This document shows, one piece after another, positions 56,580 through 64,000 of a stretch of DNA of 64,000 nucleotides; position 1 is the first letter of the stretch, and every line of letters starts with the position of its first letter. Source of the DNA: Sphingomonas_D zeicaulis (GTDB lineage: Bacteria > Pseudomonadota > Alphaproteobacteria > Sphingomonadales > Sphingomonadaceae). The stretch spans positions 434,001 through 498,000 of the forward strand of contig NZ_JBNPXQ010000001.1 in the NCBI RefSeq assembly GCF_050433225.1, given 5' to 3'. The notes beneath the pieces were generated by a model that did no database searches, had not been told where the DNA came from, and saw nothing but the letters and a program-made list of their open reading frames with translations. A program made the position numbers and the translations under genes.

Positions 56580-57590
56580 ATGGATGCACGCGGCGGCATG
56601 GGCGGAAGCCTGACCGGTGTCGACCTGCGCGCGGAGATCGATCGGCTGCGCAAGGAGCGCAACGCCGTGATCCTCGCGCATTATTACCAGAAGCCCGAGA
56701 TCCAGGACCTCGCGGACTTCGTGGGCGACAGCCTCGATCTCAGCCGCAAGGCGGCGGCGACCGATGCGGACGTGATCGCATTTTGCGGCGTGAAGTTCAT
56801 GGCGGATACCGCCAAGATCCTGTCGCCGCAGAAGATCGTGGTGCTGCCCGATCTCGACGCCGGCTGCAGCCTCGAGGACAGTTGCCCGCCGGACAAGTTC
56901 AAGGCGTTCCGCGAGGCGCACCCCGACCATATCGCGCTGACCTACATCAACTGCTCGACCGAGGTTAAGGCGCTCAGCGACGTCATCGTCACCTCGTCGT
57001 CGGCGGAAAAGATCCTCAGCCAGATCCCGGCGACGCAGAAGATCATTTTCGGGCCGGACAAGAATCTGGGCGGCTATCTGGCGCGCAAGACGGGGCGCGA
57101 CCTGCTGCTGTGGCCAGGCGTGTGCATCGTCCACGAGGCCTTCAGCGAAACCGAACTGCTCAAGCTCAAGGCGCGATATCCCGGCGCGCCTGTGGCGGGG
57201 CACCCCGAATGCCCGCCGCATGTGCTTGACCATGCCGATTATGTCGGTTCGACCAGCGGCATCCTGGACTATGCCAAGGCGATGGACGGCGACGTGCTGA
57301 TCGTCGCCACCGAGCCGCACATCATCCATCAGATGCAGAAGGCGATGCCGCACAAGACGTTCATCGGCGCGCCCGGTGCGGACGGCAACTGCAACTGCAA
57401 CATCTGCCCCTACATGGCGCTCAACACGATGGAAAAGCTCTATGTCGCGCTGCGCGACCTGCAGCCGCGCATCGAGATCGAGGAAGGCCTCCGGCTGGCG
57501 GCGAAGAAGTCGCTCGATGCGATGCTGGCGATGGCCAGCGGATCGGTGGGGCAGGGTGACCTTGGGCCGCGAAAGGTGACGGGGGATTGA
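56580..57590 (+). CDS. nadA: Quinolinate synthase NadA
   Basis: 336 residues with GAGGAGGAG upstream. NADA domains show AVILAHYYQKPEIQ, the Fe-S cysteines in DAGCSLEDSCPP, LWPGVCIVHE and GNCNCNICPYMALN, and TEPHIIHQM. It condenses iminoaspartate and dihydroxyacetone phosphate to quinolinate. No nadB is in the window. Confidence 0.97.
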   Translation: MDARGGMGGSLTGVDLRAEIDRLRKERNAVILAHYYQKPEIQDLADFVGDSLDLSRKAAATDADVIAFCGVKFMADTAKILSPQKIVVLPDLDAGCSLEDSCPPDKFKAFREAHPDHIALTYINCSTEVKALSDVIVTSSSAEKILSQIPATQKIIFGPDKNLGGYLARKTGRDLLLWPGVCIVHEAFSETELLKLKARYPGAPVAGHPECPPHVLDHADYVGSTSGILDYAKAMDGDVLIVATEPHIIHQMQKAMPHKTFIGAPGADGNCNCNICPYMALNTMEKLYVALRDLQPRIEIEEGLRLAAKKSLDAMLAMASGSVGQGDLGPRKVTGD

Positions 57591-57608
57591 GGGCCTGAAG
57601 CCCTGAAG

Positions 57609-57631
57609 CCCTCTCCCCTTGGGGAAGAGGG
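57609..57631. terminator. Stem-loop between convergent nadA and DUF6644-like genes
   Basis: CCCTCTCCCC-TTG-GGGAAGAGGG forms a stem with one bulge and lies between two converging genes, so it can end both. Confidence 0.6.
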
Positions 57632-57639
57632 AATAAGGT

Positions 57640-58101
57640 TCAGCTATAGGCGATCAGCCGGCCCAGTGCGGCGACGCTGAGCCATAGTGCCAGTGACACC
57701 CCGGCCATCAGCCGCATCGCGATCGTCGGCTGCGTGCCCGGCGGTGCGACGAACCGGAATGCCAGCGCGTTCACCAACGCCATCGCGATCAGCACCATCT
57801 TGCGCCAGAACTGGTCCGACACCACGAGCGCGCGGGCGTCCGCGGCGAACAGCAACAGGCCGCTCGGCAGCATCAGAACCAACCCCGCGATTGCCAGCGG
57901 GGTGAGCGCGCGCGAGAGCGCGTGCAGCGGCAGCGACCGGAAGGCGCCGACAATGCGCAGGTCAAGGATGCCGATGCCGCCCACCAGCAGAACCAGCCCC
58001 AGCAGATGGAGCAGGTTCGCGATCGGATAGGCCCAGGCCGATCCGCGCGCGATCATGCCCAGCTGCGACGCCTCAAGCGCGGCAGCGAAACTCTCGATCA
58101 T
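57640..58101 (-). CDS. Small polytopic membrane protein (DUF6644-like)
   Basis: 153 residues with four membrane helices (about 20-48, 63-88, 98-118, 125-148). HLLGLVLLVGGIGILDLRIVG and a conserved His in the first helix recall heme-binding or DUF2214/DUF6644 proteins. It is downstream of the DUF6152-like gene on the same strand, a common pair. Confidence 0.7.
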   Translation of the reverse strand: MIESFAAALEASQLGMIARGSAWAYPIANLLHLLGLVLLVGGIGILDLRIVGAFRSLPLHALSRALTPLAIAGLVLMLPSGLLLFAADARALVVSDQFWRKMVLIAMALVNALAFRFVAPPGTQPTIAMRLMAGVSLALWLSVAALGRLIAYS

Positions 58102-58123
58102 CCGCGCCCGATGCCCGGACGGC

Positions 58124-58471
58124 TCAGCGCAGCTCGACGGTCTTGCCGTCGACGATCACCCGCTCGATCCGCATTTCGGGCGTACCGTCGCTGCGGGGAT
58201 AGCCGATCAGCGTCACGGTTTTTTTGGGGGCCAGCATCTCACGGGTGAGGCCGCGCGCCTCCATCCGCGCGACCGGCGCGAGCACGACATCCCATGTACG
58301 CTTCTGCCATTGGACCTTCGCGGCGCCATGGGGATTGCCCCAGGTGACTGCGCTGAGCGGCGCCTTCACCGTCATGACCTTCTCGGCGTCGTAGGAACTC
58401 CAGCCATGATGGGCCTGAACCGCGATTGGCGTCACGATCAAAGCTGCGGCGATCGTCCATCGCATCCACAT
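58124..58471 (-). CDS. DUF6152-like secreted protein
   Basis: 115 residues from the ATG at 58471, with AAGGAG seven bases upstream. A short signal peptide ends IAVQA. HHGWSSYDAEKVMTVKAPLSAVTWGNPHG is the family hallmark. Possibly a metal or ligand-binding periplasmic protein; the His-His pair is suggestive. Ends 22 bases before the membrane protein gene. Confidence 0.8.
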   Translation of the reverse strand: MWMRWTIAAALIVTPIAVQAHHGWSSYDAEKVMTVKAPLSAVTWGNPHGAAKVQWQKRTWDVVLAPVARMEARGLTREMLAPKKTVTLIGYPRSDGTPEMRIERVIVDGKTVELR

Positions 58472-58627
58472 CTTCGCTCTCCTTGCACCCGGCCGGCACC
58501 GCCTTGCGCGACGCCTCTGCCGCACGCGCAAACGCGCGATCGGGGCAAAGGGATGCATTCGCCCAGCTTTTCGCGCGCGCCGAGAGCGACTAGGAGGGCG
58601 TCGCGTCCACCGCCGATGGGATCACTG

Positions 58628-59473
58628 ATGACCTTTTCTCTTCCCGGTTTCGATATTGACGCCTTCGTCACCGCGACCCTCGCCGAGGATCTCGGCGACG
58701 CCGGGGACATCACTTCTGCCGCGGTGATTCCTGCGGAGGCGCGGTTCGAGGGGGTGATGGACAGTCGCGATGCCGTTACCGTTGCCGGGCTCGGCATTGC
58801 CGAGGCCTTTTTCCGCCGGCTCGATCCCGCGGTCGAGATCGAATGGCTGGTGCAGGATGGCGATCGCGTGGCCGCGGGCACCGATCTGCTGCGGCTGCGC
58901 GGCAATGCGCGGGCAATGCTGACGGCCGAGCGCTCGGCGCTCAACACGGTGCAGCATCTCTCGGGCATGGCGACGATGACGCGGACCTATGTCGACAAGA
59001 TCATCGGCACCGGCGCGATCCTGCTCGATACGCGCAAGACCATCCCCGGCCTGCGGCTGCTGGAGAAATATGCGACGCGGATGGGCGGGGCGACCAACCA
59101 CCGCATGGGGCTGTGGGACGCGGCGATGATCAAGGACAATCATGTCGCGGTCGCGGGCTCGGTGGATGAGGCGGTGCGCCGCGCGGCGGCGGCGGGGATC
59201 GCGCAGATCATCGTCGAGGTCGACCGCATCGACCAGATCGAACCCGCGCTGGCCGCCGGCGCCACCCACCTGCTGCTCGACAATATGGAGCCCGCCACCT
59301 TGCGCGGCGCGGTGACGCTGGTCGGCGGCCGCGTGCCCACCGAAGCCTCGGGCGGGGTGCGGCTCGATACGATCCGCGCGATCGCCGAAACCGGCGTGAC
59401 TTATATCTCGGTCGGCCGGCTGACGCAGTCGGCACCCGCCGCCGATATCGGGCTGGACTTTGCGGCGGTCTGA
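58628..59473 (+). CDS. nadC: Nicotinate-nucleotide pyrophosphorylase NadC
   Basis: 281 residues from the ATG at 58628. LAEDLGDAGDITSAAVIP, the TERSALNTVQHLSGMAT and LLDTRKTIPGLR segments, and GGVRLDTIRAIAETGVTYISVGRLT are NadC. It decarboxylates quinolinate to NaMN. Separated from nadA by two minus-strand genes. Confidence 0.96.
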   Translation: MTFSLPGFDIDAFVTATLAEDLGDAGDITSAAVIPAEARFEGVMDSRDAVTVAGLGIAEAFFRRLDPAVEIEWLVQDGDRVAAGTDLLRLRGNARAMLTAERSALNTVQHLSGMATMTRTYVDKIIGTGAILLDTRKTIPGLRLLEKYATRMGGATNHRMGLWDAAMIKDNHVAVAGSVDEAVRRAAAAGIAQIIVEVDRIDQIEPALAAGATHLLLDNMEPATLRGAVTLVGGRVPTEASGGVRLDTIRAIAETGVTYISVGRLTQSAPAADIGLDFAAV

Positions 59474-60179
59474 GTTCGCCGCCGCGCTGGTGCTGGCGGT
59501 TGCCGCACCAGTTGCCTCGGCGCAGGCGGCGGCGCCTTCGTGTCGCTTGCCGGACAGCGTGCCGCCGGCGCGGGCGATCTTCCCGCCGCGCGACGAGGCG
59601 CCGCGCCGCACGCCGGTCGATGGCTATCTGTTGGCGATGAGCTGGTCGCCCGAATATTGCCGCACCCGCAAGGACAGCGCGGCGGACCGATTGCAATGCG
59701 GCCGCGCCAACCGCTTCGGTTTCGTGCTCCACGGGCTGTGGCCGGAATCGGACCGCGGCGGGGATCCGCGCTGGTGCAGCCCGGCCGAGGCGCTGCCGGC
59801 CGATCTCGTGCGCCGGCATCTATGCGACACGCCCTCGGTGCAACTGATGCAGCGCGAATGGGCGAAGCATGGCACCTGCGCCGCGCGCAGCCCTGCCGGC
59901 TATTTCCAGGCGGCATCGATGCTGTATCGCGCCGTCCGCTTCCCGGACATGGACGCGCTTTCGCGCCGCAAGCTGACCGCAGGCGACTTCCGCCAGGCGT
60001 TCGCGGCGCGGAACAGGGGCATCACGCCGGACATGGTGGCGATCGACGCGAACCCGCGCGGCTGGCTGGAGGAAGTGCGGCTGTGCCTTGGGTCGCGGAT
60101 GAAGCCGCGAAGCTGCGCGCGTGGCGATCGTGGTGTCCGCGACGATGGGCCGCTCAAGATATGGCGCGGCGGGCGGTAG
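59460..60179 (+). CDS. Secreted ribonuclease T2
   Basis: 239 residues from the TTG at 59460, overlapping the end of nadC. A signal peptide is followed by the two RNase T2 motifs: FVLHGLWPE (H91) and REWAKHGTC (E133, H137). Several Cys residues (67, 80, 106, 122, 140 and more) can form disulfides in the periplasm. It cuts RNA without base specificity. Its position on the nadC transcript is unusual. Confidence 0.88.
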   Translation: MRRSEFAAALVLAVAAPVASAQAAAPSCRLPDSVPPARAIFPPRDEAPRRTPVDGYLLAMSWSPEYCRTRKDSAADRLQCGRANRFGFVLHGLWPESDRGGDPRWCSPAEALPADLVRRHLCDTPSVQLMQREWAKHGTCAARSPAGYFQAASMLYRAVRFPDMDALSRRKLTAGDFRQAFAARNRGITPDMVAIDANPRGWLEEVRLCLGSRMKPRSCARGDRGVRDDGPLKIWRGGR

Positions 60180-60272
60180 CCGCCCTGTCATCATCACGTC
60201 CCGCGATCGTCACCTGACTGTCGCACATCACGCCTAACCGCGCCCCATTCATAGAAAAGTGGGGACGAGATT

Positions 60273-62858
60273 ATGGCGTTCAGATCGCTGGCCATCGGCG
60301 TAAGCCTGTTCGCGCTGATCGCGGGCACGGAGGCGTTCGCACAGGAGGTTGCCGACACCGGGGAGCCCGAGATCGTCGTCACCGGCCAGCGCGCGCAGCA
60401 GCAGCGCTCGATCGAGATCAAGCGCGAGTCGATCGGCATCGTCGACGTCGCGGCGTCCGACGAGATCGGCCAGCTTCCCGACAGGAACGTCGCCGAGGTG
60501 ATCGAGCGGCTGCCCGGCGTGGGCGTGCAATATGATCAGGGCGAGGGCCGCTATGTGGCGATCCGCGGCATCCCCTCGGATCTGAACAATTATACGGTCA
60601 ACGGCTTCGAACTCGGCAATCCGGATGGCAACACCCGCCGCCTGCCGCTCGACATCGTGTCCGGCCAGCTCCTCAACCGCGTCGAGGTGACCAAGGCGAA
60701 GACCGCCGAGCTGGACGGGCAGGGGATCGGCGGCACCGTCAATCTCGTCACCCAGACGGCGTTCGACTTCAAGGATCCGTTCGTCGTGTCGGTCACCGCA
60801 CAGGCGGGCTATCAGACGCTCAACGAGAAGGTGCCGGTGCGCGCCGATGCCAGCATCGGCGGCCGCTTCGGCAGCGACGAGCAGTTCGGCATCCTCGTCG
60901 GCGCGAGCTATTCGAAGCGCGATTTCCAGAGCTTCGGGCTTTATCCCGACGATTGGGCGCTCAACGAGGATGCCGCGCGCGGCGCCGCGCCGATCAACAT
61001 CAAATATAATGACTATAATCTGGAGCGCGAACGCATCGGCGGCATCGCCTCGTTCGACTGGCAAGCGACGCCGTCGACGCGGCTCTATGTCCGCGGGCTC
61101 TACAGCAAGTTCACCGAGAACGAATATCGCCAGCGCTATCGGCTGGATTTCGCCACCGCGGCGCAGATCGCGGCAGGCACCGTCAGCTTCAATCCGGACG
61201 GGCTGACCGGCGTGTCGCGCGTGACCGAGCAGCGTTCCGATCTGCGGCTGGAATATAAGGAAAAGTCGGTGCTGATCGGCATGATCGGCGGCCGCACCGA
61301 AACCGACGACTGGGTGATCGACTATGGCGGCGCGCGCTCGCACAACGAGGTGATCGAACCCAACCAGCTCTGGCAGTTCCGCGGCAATCCGGGCGTGGTC
61401 GATTTCGACTTCTCGGACAAGCTGTTCACCGCCACGCCGCGCATGCCGCTGACCGCCAACGGCCTGCAGTTCCGCCAATATTCCGAGCAGGACGAGAGCG
61501 GCGACGAATATATCTGGACGGGCAAGCTGGACGTCACCCGCAAGCTGGCATTCGGCGATGACAGCTTCATCCGCGTCGGCGGCAAATATCGCGCGACCGA
61601 CAAGGATTTCGATTCCAACAACACGGTCTACATGCGTGGCAGCGGTGCTGCGACGCGCTTCTCGCTCGGCCAGTTCGACCTCGCGGGCGAGGATGTCTCG
61701 TCCTACCCGCGCAAGGGGCGGCCCTATCTGATCACTCCGGTGATCGATGCGGACAAGATCGTCGATTTCACTGCGGACCCGACGAACTCGAAATATTTCG
61801 TGCTCGATGAGGGTACGTCGCTCGCCAATGCGACGCTCAACGACCTCGACCTGTCCGAGAAGATCGCCGCGGGCTATGCGATGGCGAACATCGACTTCGG
61901 CGCGATCTCGATCACGCCCGGCCTGCGTATCGAGCGCACCGAACTCAGCATCCGCGGTTTCCAGCTCGAAAATGGCGACGATGTCGTGCCGGTCAGCGGC
62001 AAGCGCAGCTATACGGACTGGCTGCCGAGCCTGATGATGCGCTTCCGCCCGAACGACGAAGTGGTCGTGCGCCTCGCCTATACGCGCAGCGTCGGCCGGC
62101 CGAATTATTCGGACCTGACCCCGGGAGGCGAGACCGCCTATGAGGAGAATGGCGACGGCACGTTCGACGGCTCGGTCTCGGTCGGCAATCCCAACCTCGC
62201 GCCCTATGTCTCCGACGCGCTCGATGCCTCGGCGGAATGGTATTTCGCGCGCGGCGGCCTGATCTCGGTCGGCGTGTTCGCCAAGTTCATCGACAATCCG
62301 ATCTATACCGAGAGCGTCACCCTGACCGACACCAGCTATGGCGGTCGCGACTATGCGCGGCTGGAATTCTCGCAGCGCCAGAACGGCACCAGCGCCGACA
62401 TCATCGGCCTCGAAGTCGCCTATCGCCAGCAGTTCGAATTCCTGCCCGGCTTTCTCTCGGGCTTCGGTCTCGAAGCCAATGCGACTTTGATCGATTCGAC
62501 CTTGAAGGTCGATGGTCGGGGCGAGCCGGCGGGTTTCCCCGAACAGTCGAAGCTGCTCTACGGCGCGCAGCTCTTCTACCAGAAGGGGCCGATCGAGGCG
62601 TCAGTCGCCTATCACCACACCGGCCGGGCGCTGATCGCGCTGGGCGGCGAGGCGCTGACCGATCAATATAATGACGATCTGCGCCGGCTGGACGCCAAGG
62701 CAAGCTTCGCGCTGACGCCGAACATCCGCCTGTTCGTGGAAGGGCAGAACCTGACCGACGAGCCGACGCGGCAATATCAGGGCGGCCGCCGCGACTGGAT
62801 CATCCAGAACGAGCGCTATGGCCGCACCTATTATGCGGGCGCCTCGGTCCAGTTCTGA
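60273..62858 (+). CDS. TonB-dependent outer membrane receptor
   Basis: 861 residues. The signal peptide ends AFA; a short TonB box (EIVVTGQR) precedes the plug (LPDRNVAEVIERLPGVGVQY, QGIGGTVNLVTQTAF). A long beta-barrel follows and ends in Phe. It belongs to the TonB-Xanth-Caul type, which often takes up oligosaccharides or glycans. Substrate not predictable here; no adjacent hydrolase. Confidence 0.93.
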   Translation: MAFRSLAIGVSLFALIAGTEAFAQEVADTGEPEIVVTGQRAQQQRSIEIKRESIGIVDVAASDEIGQLPDRNVAEVIERLPGVGVQYDQGEGRYVAIRGIPSDLNNYTVNGFELGNPDGNTRRLPLDIVSGQLLNRVEVTKAKTAELDGQGIGGTVNLVTQTAFDFKDPFVVSVTAQAGYQTLNEKVPVRADASIGGRFGSDEQFGILVGASYSKRDFQSFGLYPDDWALNEDAARGAAPINIKYNDYNLERERIGGIASFDWQATPSTRLYVRGLYSKFTENEYRQRYRLDFATAAQIAAGTVSFNPDGLTGVSRVTEQRSDLRLEYKEKSVLIGMIGGRTETDDWVIDYGGARSHNEVIEPNQLWQFRGNPGVVDFDFSDKLFTATPRMPLTANGLQFRQYSEQDESGDEYIWTGKLDVTRKLAFGDDSFIRVGGKYRATDKDFDSNNTVYMRGSGAATRFSLGQFDLAGEDVSSYPRKGRPYLITPVIDADKIVDFTADPTNSKYFVLDEGTSLANATLNDLDLSEKIAAGYAMANIDFGAISITPGLRIERTELSIRGFQLENGDDVVPVSGKRSYTDWLPSLMMRFRPNDEVVVRLAYTRSVGRPNYSDLTPGGETAYEENGDGTFDGSVSVGNPNLAPYVSDALDASAEWYFARGGLISVGVFAKFIDNPIYTESVTLTDTSYGGRDYARLEFSQRQNGTSADIIGLEVAYRQQFEFLPGFLSGFGLEANATLIDSTLKVDGRGEPAGFPEQSKLLYGAQLFYQKGPIEASVAYHHTGRALIALGGEALTDQYNDDLRRLDAKASFALTPNIRLFVEGQNLTDEPTRQYQGGRRDWIIQNERYGRTYYAGASVQF

Positions 62859-63060
62859 AGCGACAGGCGCGACGCCTGGCGTTGACAGGCGCCGCCCGGC
62901 CTTCTAGCCGCCGGGCATGGCCACCATCCGCCTCTTCGCCGGGAGCTATTACGCGCCGCTGACATAGCGGTGGGTGCGTCGTCATCATTCAACCGCTGCG
63001 GGCCAGCGGTTGAGATCGGCGATTTCACATCCTGCTCCGCAGCACAGTGGAGCATGGTCA
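62859..63060. other. Intergenic region with stem-loop after the TonB-dependent receptor
   Basis: TCAACCGCT-GCGGGCC-AGCGGTTGA (62989-63013) is a perfect 9-bp stem, probably a terminator or promoter-proximal structure. No coding frame is supported. Confidence 0.5.
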
Positions 63061-63891
63061 ATGAAGGCTGGAGCCCGCCCGTCGCGGCCCGCGCTTGGTA
63101 TCATCGGTCTGGGGGCATTCGGCACACTCGCCGTCCGCCATCTTGCGCCCTATTTCGAGATCCGCGCCTATGATCCGGCCTATCGCGGCGGGGCGGAGGT
63201 GGCGATGGCTCCCCTTGCCGCCGTCGCTGCCTGCCCGATCGTGCTGCTCGCGGTGCCGGTGAGCGAATTGGGCGCGGCGATCGCAGCGATGGCGCCGCAT
63301 TTGCGACCGGGCGCGCTGGTGCTCGACGTCGGCTCGGTGAAGATCGCGCCGGCCACGATCATGCTCGAACGGCTGCCGGCGCATGTCGACATCCTCGCGA
63401 CGCACCCGCTGTTCGGCCCGCAGAGCGCGCGCGATGGCGTTGCCGGGCACAAGATCGTGCTCTGTCCGCTGCGGGGGCGCCGGACGGCACGTGTCGCCGC
63501 CTTCCTGCGCCATGTGCTCGCGCTCGACGTGATCCGGACCAGCCCGGAGGAACATGATCGCGAGGCGGCGCTGGCGCAGGGGGTGACACGCCTGATCGCG
63601 CGCATCCTCTTTCGCATGGAGCGCCTGCCGGACCGCATCACGACACGAAGCTTCGAGCTGATCCGCGAGGCGATCGAGATGGTCCGCGACGATGCGCCGG
63701 GCGTGGTCGACGCGATCGAGCAGGCCAATCCCCATGCCGGGGCGGTGCGCCGCGCCTTCTTCGACCATGCCCGCGCCATCGAAGAGGAGGGGGCGGCATC
63801 GGCTCAGTCGGCGGGCGCCTGCCACCAATCCTGCCGCCAGCCGGTCACGTCGGCGATCGCGCGGCCGCTGGTGTCGGTGGCGGGGCGATAG
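63061..63891 (+). CDS. Prephenate dehydrogenase
   Basis: 276 residues from the ATG at 63061. The NAD motif GIIGLGAFG is at 13-21; the catalytic region VDILATHPLFGPQSARDG and the helical C-terminal domain (LTRLIARILFRMERLP-like) are TyrA. It oxidises prephenate in tyrosine synthesis. The last 35 residues (after EEEGAASAQS) run antisense into the next gene and may be a lost stop. Confidence 0.85.
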   Translation: MKAGARPSRPALGIIGLGAFGTLAVRHLAPYFEIRAYDPAYRGGAEVAMAPLAAVAACPIVLLAVPVSELGAAIAAMAPHLRPGALVLDVGSVKIAPATIMLERLPAHVDILATHPLFGPQSARDGVAGHKIVLCPLRGRRTARVAAFLRHVLALDVIRTSPEEHDREAALAQGVTRLIARILFRMERLPDRITTRSFELIREAIEMVRDDAPGVVDAIEQANPHAGAVRRAFFDHARAIEEEGAASAQSAGACHQSCRQPVTSAIARPLVSVAGR

Positions 63892-64000
63892 CGGAAGCGC
63901 TTCGTCGCGAGCCGGCAGGTGGTGGTGTCGAGCGCCGGGTCACCGCTGGACTGCGCGACGCGGCAGCCGGTGACGCGGCCGTCGGCGCCGACATCGAGAT
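63804..64000 (-). CDS. C-terminus of a TonB-like energy transducer (partial)
   Basis: A minus-strand frame enters from the right edge and stops at TGA 63804-63806 (66 codons shown). The sequence VGADGRVTGCRVAQSSGDPALDTTTCRL and KRFRYRPATDTSGR is the TonB C-terminal domain. It transfers proton-motive-force energy to outer membrane receptors such as the one at 60273. It overlaps the prephenate dehydrogenase tail by 88 bases. Confidence 0.72.
   Translation of the reverse strand, partial: LDVGADGRVTGCRVAQSSGDPALDTTTCRLATKRFRYRPATDTSGRAIADVTGWRQDWWQAPAD

Overview
The window looks like a chromosomal segment of a Sphingomonas-type alphaproteobacterium. I infer this from the high GC and from gene content and order typical of that group: an argJ / inositol-monophosphatase pair next to secA, a monothiol glutaredoxin-BolA-DUF1476 cluster, a TonB-dependent receptor of the Xanthomonas/Caulobacter/Sphingomonas type, an F1-ATPase-inhibitor-like zeta protein and a short ModC. 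No tRNA, rRNA, CRISPR array, insertion sequence or prophage was recognised.

Left end (1-7.2 kb): the first 3.27 kb is one open minus-strand frame that runs off the edge. It is a large RAD50/SMC-like ATPase with a CxxC zinc-hook motif and lower GC than the rest, so it probably belongs to an accessory (possibly defence) locus whose partners lie outside. After a 540 bp spacer come two paralogous lipoproteins flanking a small secreted protein and a ~190 bp palindrome, then a secreted protein with a PASTA-like segment.

7.2-15.1 kb: a complete kdp potassium-uptake operon on the minus strand (kdpF-A-B-C-D-E), headed by an extra 27-residue membrane peptide and by a stem-loop that covers its ribosome binding site. 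15.5-22.4 kb is mixed: an oligogalacturonate-lyase-like protein, a radical SAM protein, a VOC protein, a low-GC patch carrying a gene bracketed by two REP-like palindromes, and a run of envelope-type genes (PH-domain protein, unknown protein, HExxH protein, PCuAC copper chaperone).

22.5-43 kb is mainly housekeeping: dnaK-dnaJ behind a good sigma-32-like promoter, a VapBC-type toxin-antitoxin pair, a metallo-beta-lactamase-fold protein, GST, an inositol-phosphatase, argJ, secA, modABC, a PDZ/M48 protease, msrA, galU, the grxD-bolA-DUF1476 cluster, and a leuC-lactonase-like-leuD operon in which an exported MBL-fold gene is inserted.

43-64 kb: a serine hydrolase, a divergent type I secretion system (fusion protein plus TolC-like on one strand, ABC transporter on the other, no substrate gene), a DmdC-like acyl-CoA dehydrogenase divergent from a Sua5-type tRNA modification gene, a BlaI/BlaR1-like regulatory pair with clear dyad operators and an unusual sensor tail, nadA and nadC (no nadB in view) around a pair of small envelope genes, a secreted RNase T2 overlapping nadC, a TonB-dependent receptor, prephenate dehydrogenase and the C-terminus of a TonB-like protein at the right edge. 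Short stem-loop families recur after many transcription units.
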